From Peptoniphilus harei (lineage in GTDB: Bacteria; Bacillota; Clostridia; Tissierellales; Peptoniphilaceae), in contig NZ_UATM01000032.1 of NCBI RefSeq assembly GCF_900454685.1, positions 1,240,001 to 1,304,000 on the forward strand: a stretch of 64,000 bases of DNA, read 5' to 3'. The position numbers and the translations under genes are program-made. Every line of letters starts with the position of its first letter. The first letter of the stretch is position 1. Shown piece after piece: positions 8,975 through 18,083 of the stretch. The notes beneath the pieces were generated by a model that worked only from the letters and a program-made list of their open reading frames with translations, was not told the origin of the DNA and did not search any database.

Positions 8975-9886
8975 ATGATTCTTTATTGCGACTTTAACCC
9001 AAAAATTGTTAGAGAATTTAATTTAAAAGATGAAGCTGGGAATTTAATTGAAACTTCAAAAATTTATCCCAGCGGTCATGGGATTTACATGTCCCTTTTT
9101 GCAAAGAAACTTGGTATTGACTCAGAAGTATTTATGCTGAAGGGCAACAAAAGAGGTAGAGAAATTGCCATGTCCCTAAGTCAGCTAGGTATAGATGTTA
9201 ACTTTACAGGTCTTAAAGACGAAAATGTTGAAGAAGTTTTGATAAAATCAAAAGATTCTAAGAAAGTTTATAGAACTGAAGATCCAAGAATAACCATGGA
9301 AGATAGGTCAGACATTTTAAATTCTTTTGAAAGATCTCTATATAATAAAAAAATAGTTGTAATTCCAAAGATAGATTTAAAGGGTTTAAATGATAATATT
9401 TATGAAAAACTTGTAAAAATTTGTTATCAAAACAAGGTAAAAGTTGCTGTCAACCCAAGAAATCATGATGAAATGGAAAAAATAAATCCTTATATTTTAA
9501 TGTTTGATAAAAAAGACATAGAGAAGGATAAAAAAATTAATTATACTGGGGAAGTAATTGAATACAATAAAAAATTTATAGAGTCAGGAACTAAAATTGT
9601 CTTTGTAAATAGCAAAAGGGCAACAATTATTTCCACAGAAGAGAAAAATTATAGGGCCTATATAAATAAGGATAAGTTAGAAAATAAAATTTTAACTGAA
9701 AAATTTGATACTGGTCTATCACTGTCTGGACTTGCAATTGCAATTGACAGAGAATATGATTTTATAACTTCAATAAAACTTGCAATCTCTTGTGGAGTGT
9801 GGGAAAATTTTGTAGACAAGGATAAGATAGAGATGAGCGCTATTAAAAAAATTATGAATAGTGTGGAAGTAGAAGAAATTTCATAA
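8975..9886 (+). CDS. PfkB/ribokinase-fold protein, probably lacking kinase activity
   Basis: 303 aa. The overall pattern matches 1-phosphofructokinase/tagatose-6-phosphate kinase (PfkB) proteins: a leading short strand, PSGHGIYMSLFAKKLGID in place of the usual GGKGxNVA segment, a central KVKVAVNPRN-type strand and a C-terminal nucleotide-binding region. The normally invariant GxGDS motif with its catalytic Asp reads DTGLS at residues 245-249, so Leu248 replaces the Asp, and the glycine-rich sugar-binding motif is also degenerate. I infer a pseudokinase or an enzyme with altered chemistry. The reading frame is open with no sign of decay. AGGTG lies just upstream; the gene starts four bases after the phosphohexomutase. 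Confidence 0.7.
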   Translation: MILYCDFNPKIVREFNLKDEAGNLIETSKIYPSGHGIYMSLFAKKLGIDSEVFMLKGNKRGREIAMSLSQLGIDVNFTGLKDENVEEVLIKSKDSKKVYRTEDPRITMEDRSDILNSFERSLYNKKIVVIPKIDLKGLNDNIYEKLVKICYQNKVKVAVNPRNHDEMEKINPYILMFDKKDIEKDKKINYTGEVIEYNKKFIESGTKIVFVNSKRATIISTEEKNYRAYINKDKLENKILTEKFDTGLSLSGLAIAIDREYDFITSIKLAISCGVWENFVDKDKIEMSAIKKIMNSVEVEEIS

Positions 9887-9899
9887 GTCAGGAGGAATA

Positions 9900-10451
9900 A
9901 TGAAAAATTTCAAATTAAATAGAGATGATGTTGTTTTTACATTTATAGATATTCAAGATAAACTCTTAAAGGCAATGTACAACAGAGATGAGATAGTAAA
10001 AAATTCAACAGTTTTGGCAAAAGTAGCAAGCACTATTGGAGCAGAAGCTATTTACACAGTTCAGTATCCTAAGGGACTTGGCTTTACTAATGAAGAGGTA
10101 AAAGCTCCTCTTAAAGATAAAAAAGAATTTGATAAATTAACTTTTAACTCCTATGGTGACGAAGAAATAAAAAAAGAATTTGATAGACTTGGCAAGAAAC
10201 AAGTTGTTCTATGTGGTATGGAAACTCATATATGTGTATTCCAAACTGTTAGAGCCCTACTAGAAGCAGGTTACGAAGTTTTTGTGGCAGAAGATGCAAT
10301 GGGATCAAGGACTGAAAAAAATTCTAAAAACGGAATGGAACTTCTTCGCGAAATGGGAGCAGTGATTTCAAATACAGAAACAATTTTATTTGACCTTGCA
10401 GGTATTGCAGGCACAGATGAATTTAAAAGTTTACAAAAATTAATAATTTAA
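9900..10451 (+). CDS. Isochorismatase-family cysteine hydrolase
   Basis: 183 aa, alpha/beta cysteine hydrolase of the isochorismatase/nicotinamidase superfamily. The triad is visible: Asp in FTFIDIQDKLL (about residue 17), a Lys in the central part, and Cys in VVLCGMETHICVFQT (about residue 112), with the usual cis-peptide-type GMETH. The rest (ALLEAGYEVFVAEDAMGSRTEKN) resembles YcaC-like hydrolases more than nicotinamidases, whose metal-binding His are not obvious. Substrate unknown. It follows GGAGG and is closed by a terminator, so it ends the ybaK run. Confidence 0.85.
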   Translation: MKNFKLNRDDVVFTFIDIQDKLLKAMYNRDEIVKNSTVLAKVASTIGAEAIYTVQYPKGLGFTNEEVKAPLKDKKEFDKLTFNSYGDEEIKKEFDRLGKKQVVLCGMETHICVFQTVRALLEAGYEVFVAEDAMGSRTEKNSKNGMELLREMGAVISNTETILFDLAGIAGTDEFKSLQKLII

Positions 10452-10465
10452 TAAACTTAGAGACT

Positions 10466-10493
10466 AGAGCTTCCAGGTGGAGGCTCTTTTTTT
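10466..10493 (+). terminator. Rho-independent terminator after the isochorismatase-family gene
   Basis: Stem AGAGCTTCC / GGAGGCTCT (one G-T pair), loop AGGT, then a run of seven T residues. Confidence 0.88.
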
Positions 10494-10501
10494 ATAATCT
10501 G

Positions 10502-10510
10502 TGATATAAT
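10502..10510 (+). promoter_or_regulatory. Extended -10 promoter of the yhaO-like operon
   Basis: TGA-TATAAT (extended -10) 15 bases before the ATG of the nuclease gene; no good -35 is visible because the preceding terminator occupies that region. The leader would be only about 10 bases long. Confidence 0.55.
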
Positions 10511-10525
10511 TATTTTGGTGATAAA

Positions 10526-11545
10526 ATGAAAATAATTCACACTGGTGATTTACATTTAAAAAAACTTTATAAGGGAAAGCTACCTCTCGAGGTTTCAAAT
10601 AAACTTCTTGAGGATGCTTGGCGTGCCCTCTTTGAAGTTTTTGAATTTTCAAATGAAGTTGAAGCAGATATTATTTTAATAGCTGGCGATTTATTCGAGA
10701 AAGAATATTTTAACCTAAGAGATTTAAATAGATTTTTAGATTTAGTAAGAAATGTTAAGGCTAAAATATTTATTGCCTTTGGCAACCATGATTATCTCTC
10801 AGAAGACAACTTATTTTTAAAAGTAGACCTACCAGAGAATTTGTATATATTTAAAAACAATCTTGATTATTTTGAATTAAGTGAATTAAAAACTAGGATT
10901 TATGGAATTTCCTATGATTCTTATGCTTTTAATAGAAATTTTGGAGATTTAGATTTAGACGAAGAATTTATAAATATTGGTCTCTTTCATTCAGACTTAA
11001 AAGATGAAAGATATTTACCACTTAGTAAAGATTTTTTACAAAAATTTAACTATGTCGCTCTCGGACATATCCACAAGAGGGCAAAGGTGTATGATAACAC
11101 TTACTACTCTGGATCTTTAATTCCCCTTTCTTTTAAAGATGAAGGCAAGAGGGGGATAATTTACCTGGATGATGAGAAAAAATCATTTGAATTTAAAAAT
11201 TTTTCCAAGAGAGAGTTTATAAATCTTGAAATAAATTTGAATAAGGAAATGACCTTTAGTGATATTTTAGGGTCTATCCAAGAGAATATCTACCAAGATA
11301 ATCTTTATAGGATTAGACTAAGGGGAGAGACAAAACATCCTGAAGATTTAGAAAACTTTCTGCGAGAAAATTTAAATGCTTTTTATTTTGAAATATTAAA
11401 TGAACTATACGATATAGAAGAAGACTTTGAGATTGAAGATAAATATATCTTGGAATTCTTAAATAGCTTCGGTTCTAGTAAGACTCAAATGGATGCGAAG
11501 GAACTTTCTAAAAAATATATTTTGGAGCAATATTATGATATTTAA
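10526..11545 (+). CDS. Mre11/SbcD-like DNA repair exonuclease, YhaO-type
   Basis: 339 aa calcineurin-like metallophosphoesterase with the nuclease-type motif set: HTGDLHL (metal Asp/His), LIAGDLFEKEYF, FGNHDYLS, LFHSDL and LGHIHKR. The C-terminal third lacks phosphoesterase motifs and probably contacts the partner ATPase. It overlaps the next gene, a Rad50-like ATPase with membrane segments, by 11 bases. This is the arrangement of B. subtilis yhaO-yhaN. A double-strand-end or hairpin-processing role is inferred from the family; no activity is proven. A promoter and a short leader lie directly upstream. Confidence 0.88.
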   Translation: MKIIHTGDLHLKKLYKGKLPLEVSNKLLEDAWRALFEVFEFSNEVEADIILIAGDLFEKEYFNLRDLNRFLDLVRNVKAKIFIAFGNHDYLSEDNLFLKVDLPENLYIFKNNLDYFELSELKTRIYGISYDSYAFNRNFGDLDLDEEFINIGLFHSDLKDERYLPLSKDFLQKFNYVALGHIHKRAKVYDNTYYSGSLIPLSFKDEGKRGIIYLDDEKKSFEFKNFSKREFINLEINLNKEMTFSDILGSIQENIYQDNLYRIRLRGETKHPEDLENFLRENLNAFYFEILNELYDIEEDFEIEDKYILEFLNSFGSSKTQMDAKELSKKYILEQYYDI

Positions 11546-13778
11546 AGAATTAGGACTTTTAAATTTCGGAAAATTTGAAGATAAAAAGATTGAGCTTCAA
11601 GATGGAATAAACTTAATTTATGGAGTAAATGAGGGTGGAAAGTCCACTATAACAAATTTTATAGATGGAATTTTTTATGGTTTTAGTCGTGACTCCTTAG
11701 CTAGAAAGGTTCGTGACGAACTTTTTGAAAAATCAAGGCCTTGGTCTTCTAATTTATATAGGGGTTATATTATTTTAAATGATGGTGAAGAAGACTATAG
11801 AATAAGCAGAGACTTTGACAAGGATGAAGTTTCAATCTTAAATCTAAATACAGGTGAGGACCTTTCAAATGATGAAAGAAATTTTTTATATTCAAGGATT
11901 CCTCAACCAGGTGTAATATTTTTTGAATTAAATAGAAAAATTTATAAATCAAGTTTTTACCTTGGACAAAGGCTCAGTCAATTGGAAGATGATGCTAGTG
12001 ATGAACTAAAAACTAGGATTAATAATTTTTCTATTTCTGAAGATGAAAACCTTGATTTAACTAAAGTAATAGAAAAAATGGAGGAAGATCTTTACAATTT
12101 AGGGACAAAAAGAAGAAAATCATCGGAAATCGGAAGATTCTACGATGAATTGGAAAAAATTTCAAAAGATAAGGCAAACTTTATAAGTTTTAAGGAGACT
12201 TATAAAAATTCTATTGAAGACTATAAGCTTTCTAAGGACAAATTAAAAAATCTTGAATATAAATTAAAGGGTAGAAAGCTTTTTGAACTTGAGACCTTAA
12301 AGGCGAAGTTAAAAGAATGCCAAACTAATGAATCAAATGGAGAAAATGATTATAAATTATCTGAACTTGAAAGAGCAATTGAGATAAATAAAGAACTTGG
12401 AATCTACTCTAGTAGACTTGATGATCTCTTATCCACTGAGCAAAAAAACTTTGAAGTGGACCTAGATTTAGAAGAAGACTATAAGAGGTATAAGGAAATA
12501 AATAGAGAGATACAAGTCTTAAATGAAAATAATTATTCTAAAGAAATGGAAATTATATCATGGGACATAAAAAATCTTGAAAGAGAAATCTTTAAATATA
12601 TTTTAAAATTTATGTCCTCTATGATAATTGGTGGAGCTGTAATATTTATTTCACTTTATTTCAAAAAATATTTAATTTCAATTGGATCTATTTTATTTTT
12701 TACTTATTCTTACTTTAGGATAGTAAAATTTAGGGAAAACAAAGACTTATTAAATAGACTAAAAAACAAATATCAAGATTATAGGATTAAGTCCCAAGAA
12801 AAAACTCTTATAAAAAAGGAATTTGATAAAGAAATCTCAGAAATTTTAAACAAGTATGGTGCAAGAGATAAAAAAGAATTAAGTGAACTTTTTGATTCAA
12901 AGCTCCAAGAGAATTTTAAGAATATTTCAAGAAATGAATATACTAGGGAATTGATGGAAAAAAATTCTTTAGAAATTGAGGATACAAAGAAAAAAATTCT
13001 TGAACACGAAGAAAACCTAGAAAATATTTTTAATAAATATGGAGTTCAAAATATTAAAGGTTTGAAAACTCTATTTCATTATAAAAAAGATGACAATAGG
13101 ATTAGTGAATATAAGTATAGGATTGAGAAGCTGGAAAAAGAAAATTTAAGTGGAGATCTGTACAAAGAAGAAAATATTGAAGAAATCCAAGAAAAAATAG
13201 ACAAGGAAAAAAACAATATTTTAAACTTAGAAGGTAGCTTAAAAACTCTTGATGAATCTCTAGAAAAGTTAAGAGTTTTAGATGAAAGATCTTGTGAGAT
13301 CACTGAAAAGCTAGAAAAATTAGAATATAAAAAAGAATTACTTGAATTATCTATTGAAAAAATGGAGGACTTTGTTAAGTCTAAGCGAAAGAATACTTTT
13401 CCTCTTTTGAAAAAAGAAATTTCACAATACCTAAGTTGCATGACTCATGGAAAATATGAAGAAATTTTAATTGATGACACTTTTGGCATAAGGGTTTATG
13501 ATAAGGATATAGAGGATTTCGTTGATTTGGATTCTTTAAGTCTGGGGACAATTGATCAGATTTATCTGGCCTTTCGTCTTTCTATATCAAAAATAATAAG
13601 TGACAAAGAAATTCCACTAGTACTTGATAGTCATTTTGATGCCTATGATGATAAGAGGTTAAAGGAATCTCTTAAAATGTTGGAAAGTCAGCAACAAGTT
13701 CTGATTTTTACAAGTACAAATAGGGAAAAAGAAATTTTAGATAAAAATAATATGGCATATAATTTAATAAAAATTTGA
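11535..13778 (+). CDS. Rad50/SMC-like AAA ATPase, YhaN-type, with central membrane segments
   Basis: 747 aa. The N terminus has LLNFGKFEDKKIEL and Walker A GVNEGGKST. Long coiled coils flank a central hydrophobic pair at about residues 355-395 (SSMIIGGAVIFISLYF and ISIGSILFFTYSYF). The C terminus has the ABC signature-like LSLGTIDQIYLAFRLSI and Walker B PLVLDSHFDAYDD. Membrane helices inside the coil are a feature of YhaN-like proteins. An upstream in-frame ATG at 11493 would add 14 residues but lies deep inside the nuclease gene; ATG 11535 overlaps its end by 11 bases, as expected for coupling. The Walker B region reads DSHFD instead of the usual D-D/E pair followed by Pro. Confidence 0.88.
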   Translation: MIFKELGLLNFGKFEDKKIELQDGINLIYGVNEGGKSTITNFIDGIFYGFSRDSLARKVRDELFEKSRPWSSNLYRGYIILNDGEEDYRISRDFDKDEVSILNLNTGEDLSNDERNFLYSRIPQPGVIFFELNRKIYKSSFYLGQRLSQLEDDASDELKTRINNFSISEDENLDLTKVIEKMEEDLYNLGTKRRKSSEIGRFYDELEKISKDKANFISFKETYKNSIEDYKLSKDKLKNLEYKLKGRKLFELETLKAKLKECQTNESNGENDYKLSELERAIEINKELGIYSSRLDDLLSTEQKNFEVDLDLEEDYKRYKEINREIQVLNENNYSKEMEIISWDIKNLEREIFKYILKFMSSMIIGGAVIFISLYFKKYLISIGSILFFTYSYFRIVKFRENKDLLNRLKNKYQDYRIKSQEKTLIKKEFDKEISEILNKYGARDKKELSELFDSKLQENFKNISRNEYTRELMEKNSLEIEDTKKKILEHEENLENIFNKYGVQNIKGLKTLFHYKKDDNRISEYKYRIEKLEKENLSGDLYKEENIEEIQEKIDKEKNNILNLEGSLKTLDESLEKLRVLDERSCEITEKLEKLEYKKELLELSIEKMEDFVKSKRKNTFPLLKKEISQYLSCMTHGKYEEILIDDTFGIRVYDKDIEDFVDLDSLSLGTIDQIYLAFRLSISKIISDKEIPLVLDSHFDAYDDKRLKESLKMLESQQQVLIFTSTNREKEILDKNNMAYNLIKI

Positions 13779-13785
13779 GGTGTAT

Positions 13786-14469
13786 ATGATATTCGCAATT
13801 GGAGATCTTCACTTCGACTACACAAAAGAAAAACCCATGAATATTTTTGGAGATAATTGGGAAAATCATGAAGAAAAAATAATTGAAAATTGGAAGAAGA
13901 TGGTCAAAGATGATGACTTAGTCTTATTGCCAGGTGATATTTCTTGGGCACTTAAACTCGATACTGCAAGTTTAGACCTTAAAAGAATTGATGAGCTTCC
14001 TGGTATCAAGATAATTTCCAAAGGGAACCACGACTATTGGTGGTCTTCTTTAAACAAGATGAATAATCTTGGTTATAAGACTATCCATTTCATCCACAAC
14101 AACTCTTTTGAATACAAGAATTATTCTATTTGTGGAACAAGAGGATGGGCTGCTAGAGATTCTTTTGAGTTTTCAGAAAATGATGAAAAAATTTATCTTA
14201 GAGAAGTCCAGAGATTAAAAAACTCTTTGGATTCCTGCGTAAATAAAAAAATAATTGCCATGATTCATTATCCTCCTTTTAATCAAGATTTAAGTCTCAA
14301 TGAATTCTCACAGATGCTAGCTGATTATAAGGTGGAAAAATGTGTTTATGGTCACCTTCATGGAAAGGGTCACAAGTTCTCCTACGAAGGAGAAATGGAA
14401 GGCGTTGACTATAATTTTGTTGCAAGTGATTATTTAGATTTTAATTTAAAAATAATTGAGGAGGACTAA
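13786..14469 (+). CDS. Metallophosphoesterase (predicted phosphohydrolase)
   Basis: 228 aa calcineurin-like protein with FAIGDLHFDY, LLPGDISWALKLD, SKGNHDYWWSS, MIHYPPF and YGHLHGKGH, so both metal sites look complete. The GDISW and NHDYWW variants set it apart from the Mre11-type nucleases in this window and match a family of small predicted phosphohydrolases of unknown substrate. ATG 13786 follows GAGGTG; a GTG at 13780 is unlikely because it sits inside that site. It lies seven bases after the YhaN-like gene and overlaps the CYTH gene by one base, so all four are probably one transcript. Confidence 0.85.
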   Translation: MIFAIGDLHFDYTKEKPMNIFGDNWENHEEKIIENWKKMVKDDDLVLLPGDISWALKLDTASLDLKRIDELPGIKIISKGNHDYWWSSLNKMNNLGYKTIHFIHNNSFEYKNYSICGTRGWAARDSFEFSENDEKIYLREVQRLKNSLDSCVNKKIIAMIHYPPFNQDLSLNEFSQMLADYKVEKCVYGHLHGKGHKFSYEGEMEGVDYNFVASDYLDFNLKIIEED

Positions 14470-14992
14470 TGGAAAGAGAGATTGAAGTAAAGCTTCTTGA
14501 TATTAATGTAGAAGAATTTGAAGAAAAGATTAAAAAAGTAGGTGGTAAATTTGTAAAAGAAGAGGACCAAACTAATATTACAATTAATTCCACCGCTCAT
14601 AAAATTTATAAAAAGAAGGGCTATCTGAGAATTAGAGTTGCTAAAACTTCAGATGGCGAGAAAAAATATTTTACCTTTAAGGAAAATATTTCTGACTTCA
14701 AAGTTAGGGATAATATAGAACACACAACAGAAATCACAAGTGTGGATGATTTAATAAATATTTTGAAGTGCCTGGGATATGACATTTATCACACAGGTTA
14801 TAAAAATAGAAAAAATATTCCTATAAAAAATTTGTCATTGATATAGATACTTGGGATAAAGAAACTTATCCAAAGCCCTATGTTGAGATAGAAGCTCCTA
14901 GTATGGAGGATATTTATCACTTAGTAGATAAATTAGAAATACCTAGAGAAAATGTATCAACTATGTCCATTGATGAACTTAGAAAATCTTAA
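14469..14992 (+). pseudogene. CYTH-domain (adenylate cyclase class 2/thiamine triphosphatase-like) protein, one-base frameshift
   Basis: The start codes for MEREIEVKLLDINVEEFEEKI, the EREIEVK hallmark of the CYTH fold, and continues to residue 126, where the frame closes at 14846. The neighbouring frame continues the same fold from about 14815 to a stop at 14990-14992: YSYKKFVIDIDTW, then PYVEIEA, the C-terminal CYTH strands. The two frames join by restoring one A in the A-run at 14811-14816. The local sequence in the first frame reads A-AAA-AAT, which is also a possible -1 slippery heptamer. CYTH proteins bind triphosphates; the substrate is unknown. It could be a real pseudogene, a sequencing error or a recoded gene. 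Confidence 0.8.
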
Positions 14993-15002
14993 AAAAAATA
15001 GT

Positions 15003-15030
15003 GTGACATATATAATAAATGTGTTATAAT
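15003..15030 (+). promoter_or_regulatory. Sigma-A promoter of the PEP synthase gene
   Basis: -35 GTGACA (15003-15008), 16-base spacer, extended -10 TGT-TATAAT (15022-15030). The ATG follows 25 bases later after AAGGAGG. Confidence 0.8.
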
Positions 15031-15055
15031 ATTTTTGAAATAACAAGGAGGAATT

Positions 15056-17398
15056 ATGTCTAAGTATAATTATATTAAATGGTTTAATGAAATTGGTAAA
15101 GATGATGTAGGACTTGTTGGAGGAAAGGGAGCTAACCTTGGCGAATTAACTAGCTTTGGTCTACCAGTGCCTCCAGGATTTTGTGTAACAGCAGAAGCAT
15201 ACACTAAGTTTATTAAATATGCAGAACTTGATGAAGTTGTTAAACTTTTAATGGAAGCTGTTGACGTTGAGAATGTTGACGATCTTACAAATGCATCAAA
15301 GGAAATCCAAAATAAAATTAAGGAAAAAGACTTTGATCCAGAACTTGAAGAAGAAATCTTAAGAGCTTACAGAGAATTTTCTGAAGACATTGGAGTAAAA
15401 AATCCAGAAGTTGCAGTTAGATCATCTGCTACTGCAGAAGACCTTCCAGATGCATCCTTTGCAGGACAACAAGATACTTACTTACACATTAGTGGTGAAG
15501 AAGAACTACTTAACCACATTAGAGATTGTTTTGCATCACTTTGGACTTCTAGAGCAATCTATTACAGAGAAAAACAAAATTATGATCACTTCGACGTAGC
15601 TCTTTCTGTTGTAATTCAAAAAATGGTTAACTCTGAAAAATCAGGAGTTATGTTTACAGCAAACCCTATTAATAACTCTAAAGATGAAATGATGATTAAC
15701 GCATCTTACGGACTTGGTGAAGCTGTTGTATCTGGTATTGTTACTCCAGATGAATATATAATTGACAAAAAAACTAAAAAAGCTATTGAAAAAAGTATTT
15801 CTGAAAAAGAATACATGGTTATAAAAAATGAAAATGGTGTTGGAACTAGAACTGTAAATGTAAAAGATGTTCTAGGAGAAGATGCTATAAAGGCAGAAGC
15901 TCTTTCACCAGAAGAACTTGACACTCTTATTGAAAGAGGACTTAAGGTAGAAAAACTTTATGGTTCAGTGCAAGATACTGAATGGGGCTTTGATACAGAC
16001 ACAAAAGAATTTTACTTCTTACAATCAAGACCAATTACAACTCTTGCAGAAGAAAAAGAAGAAAAATTAGTAACTCTTTGTAAGGGTCTACCAGCTTCTC
16101 CAGGAATTGGAAGAGGTAAGGTAAAACTTATTAAAGATATTTCTGAAATTAACCTTGTTGAAGAGGGAGACGTTCTTGTAACTGCTATGACAAACCCTGA
16201 CATGGTACCTGCTATGAGAAAGTGTGCTGGTGTTGTAACTGACGAAGGTGGAAGAACTTGTCACGCAGCTATAGTATCAAGAGAATTACAAATCCCATGT
16301 ATAGTTGGAGCTAAAAATGCTACAAAATCTCTAAAGACTGGAGATACTGTTACAGTAGACGCAGTAAGAGGAATTGTTTATGAAGGCGAAGTTTTAAAAG
16401 AAAAAGAAGAAAAGAAAACTGAAACTCAATCTTCTGGAACTAGCCTTGGAAATATTGATGAACTTAGAAATATGTTTGCACCAACAACTGCTACTAAGAT
16501 TTATATGAATCTTGGCGAACCAGAACTAATTGAAAAATATAAGAACTTACCAATGGATGGTATTGGTCTTATGAGAACAGAATTTATCTTCACTAATATG
16601 ATTGGTGCTCACCCAATGTATCTTGTTAAAACTGGTCAAGGAGACCTTATGGTAGATAAACTCGCTGAAGGTATTTCAAAGGTTGCTCAAGCAATTTATC
16701 CAAAGAACCTTGTTGTTAGAACAAGTGACTTTAGAACAAATGAATTCAGAGGTCTAAAGGGTGGAGATGAAGTAGAACCAATTGAAGCTAACCCAATGAT
16801 TGGTTGGAGAGGTGTTTCAAGATATATTTCTCCTGAATATGAAAAGGGCTTTAGACTAGAATGTCAAGCAATCAAAAAAGTTAGAGAAGAATATGGACTT
16901 ACTAACGTAATAGTGATGCTTCCATTTGTTAGAACGCCAGAAGAACTTAAGGTTGTTAAGGGAATAATGGCTGAAGAAGGCCTAGTTCAATCTAAAAACT
17001 TTAAGATTTGGATTATGGCAGAAGTTCCAGCAGTTGTTCTTCAAGCAGAAGAATTTGCAGAACTAGTTGATGGATTCTCAATTGGATCTAACGACTTGAC
17101 TCAACTTGTTATGGGAGCTGATAGGGACTCAGGAATCCTTAATAACATGGGATACTTTGACGAAAGAAACGATGCAGTTAAAATTGCCCTTAAGACAATA
17201 ATCGATGCAGCAAACAAGAAGGGAATCACTTGTTCAATTTGTGGTCAAGGCCCAAGCCAATACCCAGAACTTGCAGAGTTCCTTGTTGAATGTGGAATTA
17301 CATCTATGTCAGTTAACCCAGACACAGTTGATTACACAAGAAGACTTGTTGCAAGTGTTGAACAAAAAATAATTCTTAAAAAACTTAGACAAATGTAA
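15056..17398 (+). CDS. ppsA: Phosphoenolpyruvate synthase (pyruvate, water dikinase)
   Basis: 780 aa, the usual size. It makes PEP from pyruvate and ATP with release of AMP and phosphate, a gluconeogenic step in anaerobes. The order is an N-terminal ATP-grasp domain (VGGKGANLGELTSFGLPVPPGF, AVRSSATAEDLPDASFAGQQDTYL), the swivelling phosphohistidine domain (GGRTCHAAIVSRELQIPCIVGA, catalytic His) and a C-terminal PEP-binding TIM barrel (GLMRTEFIF, MIGWRGVSRY, IGSNDLTQL and ICGQGPSQYPE with the catalytic Cys). It is monocistronic, between a strong extended -10 promoter and a terminator. No PpsR-type regulatory kinase gene is nearby. Confidence 0.95.
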   Translation: MSKYNYIKWFNEIGKDDVGLVGGKGANLGELTSFGLPVPPGFCVTAEAYTKFIKYAELDEVVKLLMEAVDVENVDDLTNASKEIQNKIKEKDFDPELEEEILRAYREFSEDIGVKNPEVAVRSSATAEDLPDASFAGQQDTYLHISGEEELLNHIRDCFASLWTSRAIYYREKQNYDHFDVALSVVIQKMVNSEKSGVMFTANPINNSKDEMMINASYGLGEAVVSGIVTPDEYIIDKKTKKAIEKSISEKEYMVIKNENGVGTRTVNVKDVLGEDAIKAEALSPEELDTLIERGLKVEKLYGSVQDTEWGFDTDTKEFYFLQSRPITTLAEEKEEKLVTLCKGLPASPGIGRGKVKLIKDISEINLVEEGDVLVTAMTNPDMVPAMRKCAGVVTDEGGRTCHAAIVSRELQIPCIVGAKNATKSLKTGDTVTVDAVRGIVYEGEVLKEKEEKKTETQSSGTSLGNIDELRNMFAPTTATKIYMNLGEPELIEKYKNLPMDGIGLMRTEFIFTNMIGAHPMYLVKTGQGDLMVDKLAEGISKVAQAIYPKNLVVRTSDFRTNEFRGLKGGDEVEPIEANPMIGWRGVSRYISPEYEKGFRLECQAIKKVREEYGLTNVIVMLPFVRTPEELKVVKGIMAEEGLVQSKNFKIWIMAEVPAVVLQAEEFAELVDGFSIGSNDLTQLVMGADRDSGILNNMGYFDERNDAVKIALKTIIDAANKKGITCSICGQGPSQYPELAEFLVECGITSMSVNPDTVDYTRRLVASVEQKIILKKLRQM

Positions 17399-17421
17399 AT
17401 AAAATATTTCTTATAAAAGAA

Positions 17422-17453
17422 AACCTCATGATTTAATTTCATGAGGTTTTTTT
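17422..17453 (+). terminator. Rho-independent terminator of ppsA
   Basis: Perfect 10-bp stem AACCTCATGA / TCATGAGGTT around TTTAATT, followed by seven T residues in total. It lies between the convergent ppsA and minus-strand genes. Confidence 0.9.
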
Positions 17454-17466
17454 GCATTAATGCTTA

Positions 17467-17778
17467 TTAAATTAGTCTTTTATAGTCCAAAAAATTTGCT
17501 ACAAGATCCTTAGTAAAGGGAAACTTAACAATATCTATATTACAAATATCATCAACGAAAATAAGCTCTTTATCAATAAATACTTCAATATTATTTTCTT
17601 TTAAAATAGAATAATTTATATTGCGTCTCTTAGAAGGACCTATATATACATCAGAAGAGGGTAGTCCACTGCCACAACAAGATTTACTTGTAATTTTATC
17701 GATAGTAATTATTCTTTCTTTTTTTTCTTTAAGATAAGCCAAGGCTTCCTTTGATATATTAATTTTCAAATCACTCAT
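17467..17778 (-). CDS. CC/Se-motif (HesB-related) family protein, Cys-Cys form
   Basis: 103 aa. The N-terminal half is a short SEALAYLKEKKERIITID-like segment followed by KSCCGSGLPSSDVYIG, then a hydrophobic C-terminal part. This resembles the small clostridial proteins whose CC motif is selenocysteine in some members and which have been related to HesB/IscA iron-sulfur carriers. Here both positions are Cys codons and no in-frame TGA is present. A role in metal or sulfur/selenium handling is inference. Its start overlaps the upstream cupin gene by 8 bases, so the two are co-translated. Family assignment is from memory of the motif. Confidence 0.6.
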   Translation of the reverse strand: MSDLKINISKEALAYLKEKKERIITIDKITSKSCCGSGLPSSDVYIGPSKRRNINYSILKENNIEVFIDKELIFVDDICNIDIVKFPFTKDLVANFLDYKRLI

Positions 17779-18058
17779 TCTTTTTTATTAGAGTAACAAA
17801 AAATTCGCTATCCTTAATAGCTTCAATAGAAATAAAATTTTCACCATCGAACTTTAGAACTTTACCTGGTTCAAAATCTCTATCTTCTTCATCATTTAAA
17901 AGCACTTTTATTTCACCTTTAACAATAGTTACTAAAACAGTAAAACCAGGATGATTGTGATTTTCTATAATTTCTCCAGAAGCTAAAACTTTTTTTACAA
18001 GAGTAAATTCCTTTTCTTTAAAAACTTTACCAGGCATACTTCCAACATAACCAATCAT
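17771..18058 (-). CDS. Small cupin-domain protein
   Basis: 95 aa single-domain cupin. A GEIIENHNHPG stretch supplies two metal-ligand His, followed by a TIVKGEIKVLL strand and a FEPGKVLKFDGENFISI second motif. Such one-domain cupins often bind a metal and act as sensors or small enzymes; the substrate cannot be predicted. The ATG has AAAGGAAG upstream. It precedes and overlaps the CC/Se-family gene and follows the precorrin-2-dehydrogenase-like gene by 25 bases, so all three minus-strand genes are likely one transcript. Confidence 0.8.
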   Translation of the reverse strand: MIGYVGSMPGKVFKEKEFTLVKKVLASGEIIENHNHPGFTVLVTIVKGEIKVLLNDEEDRDFEPGKVLKFDGENFISIEAIKDSEFFVTLIKKNE

Positions 18059-18083
18059 ATTATACTTCCTTTCTTAATAATTA

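Noticed and set aside
14993..15055. The ppsA leader as a regulatory RNA
   Set aside because: Only about 20 bases lie between the promoter and the ribosome binding site, too short for a structured leader.
17640..17680. Selenocysteine codon in the CC/Se-family gene
   Set aside because: Both motif positions are Cys codons and there is no in-frame TGA, so a Sec insertion element need not be sought.
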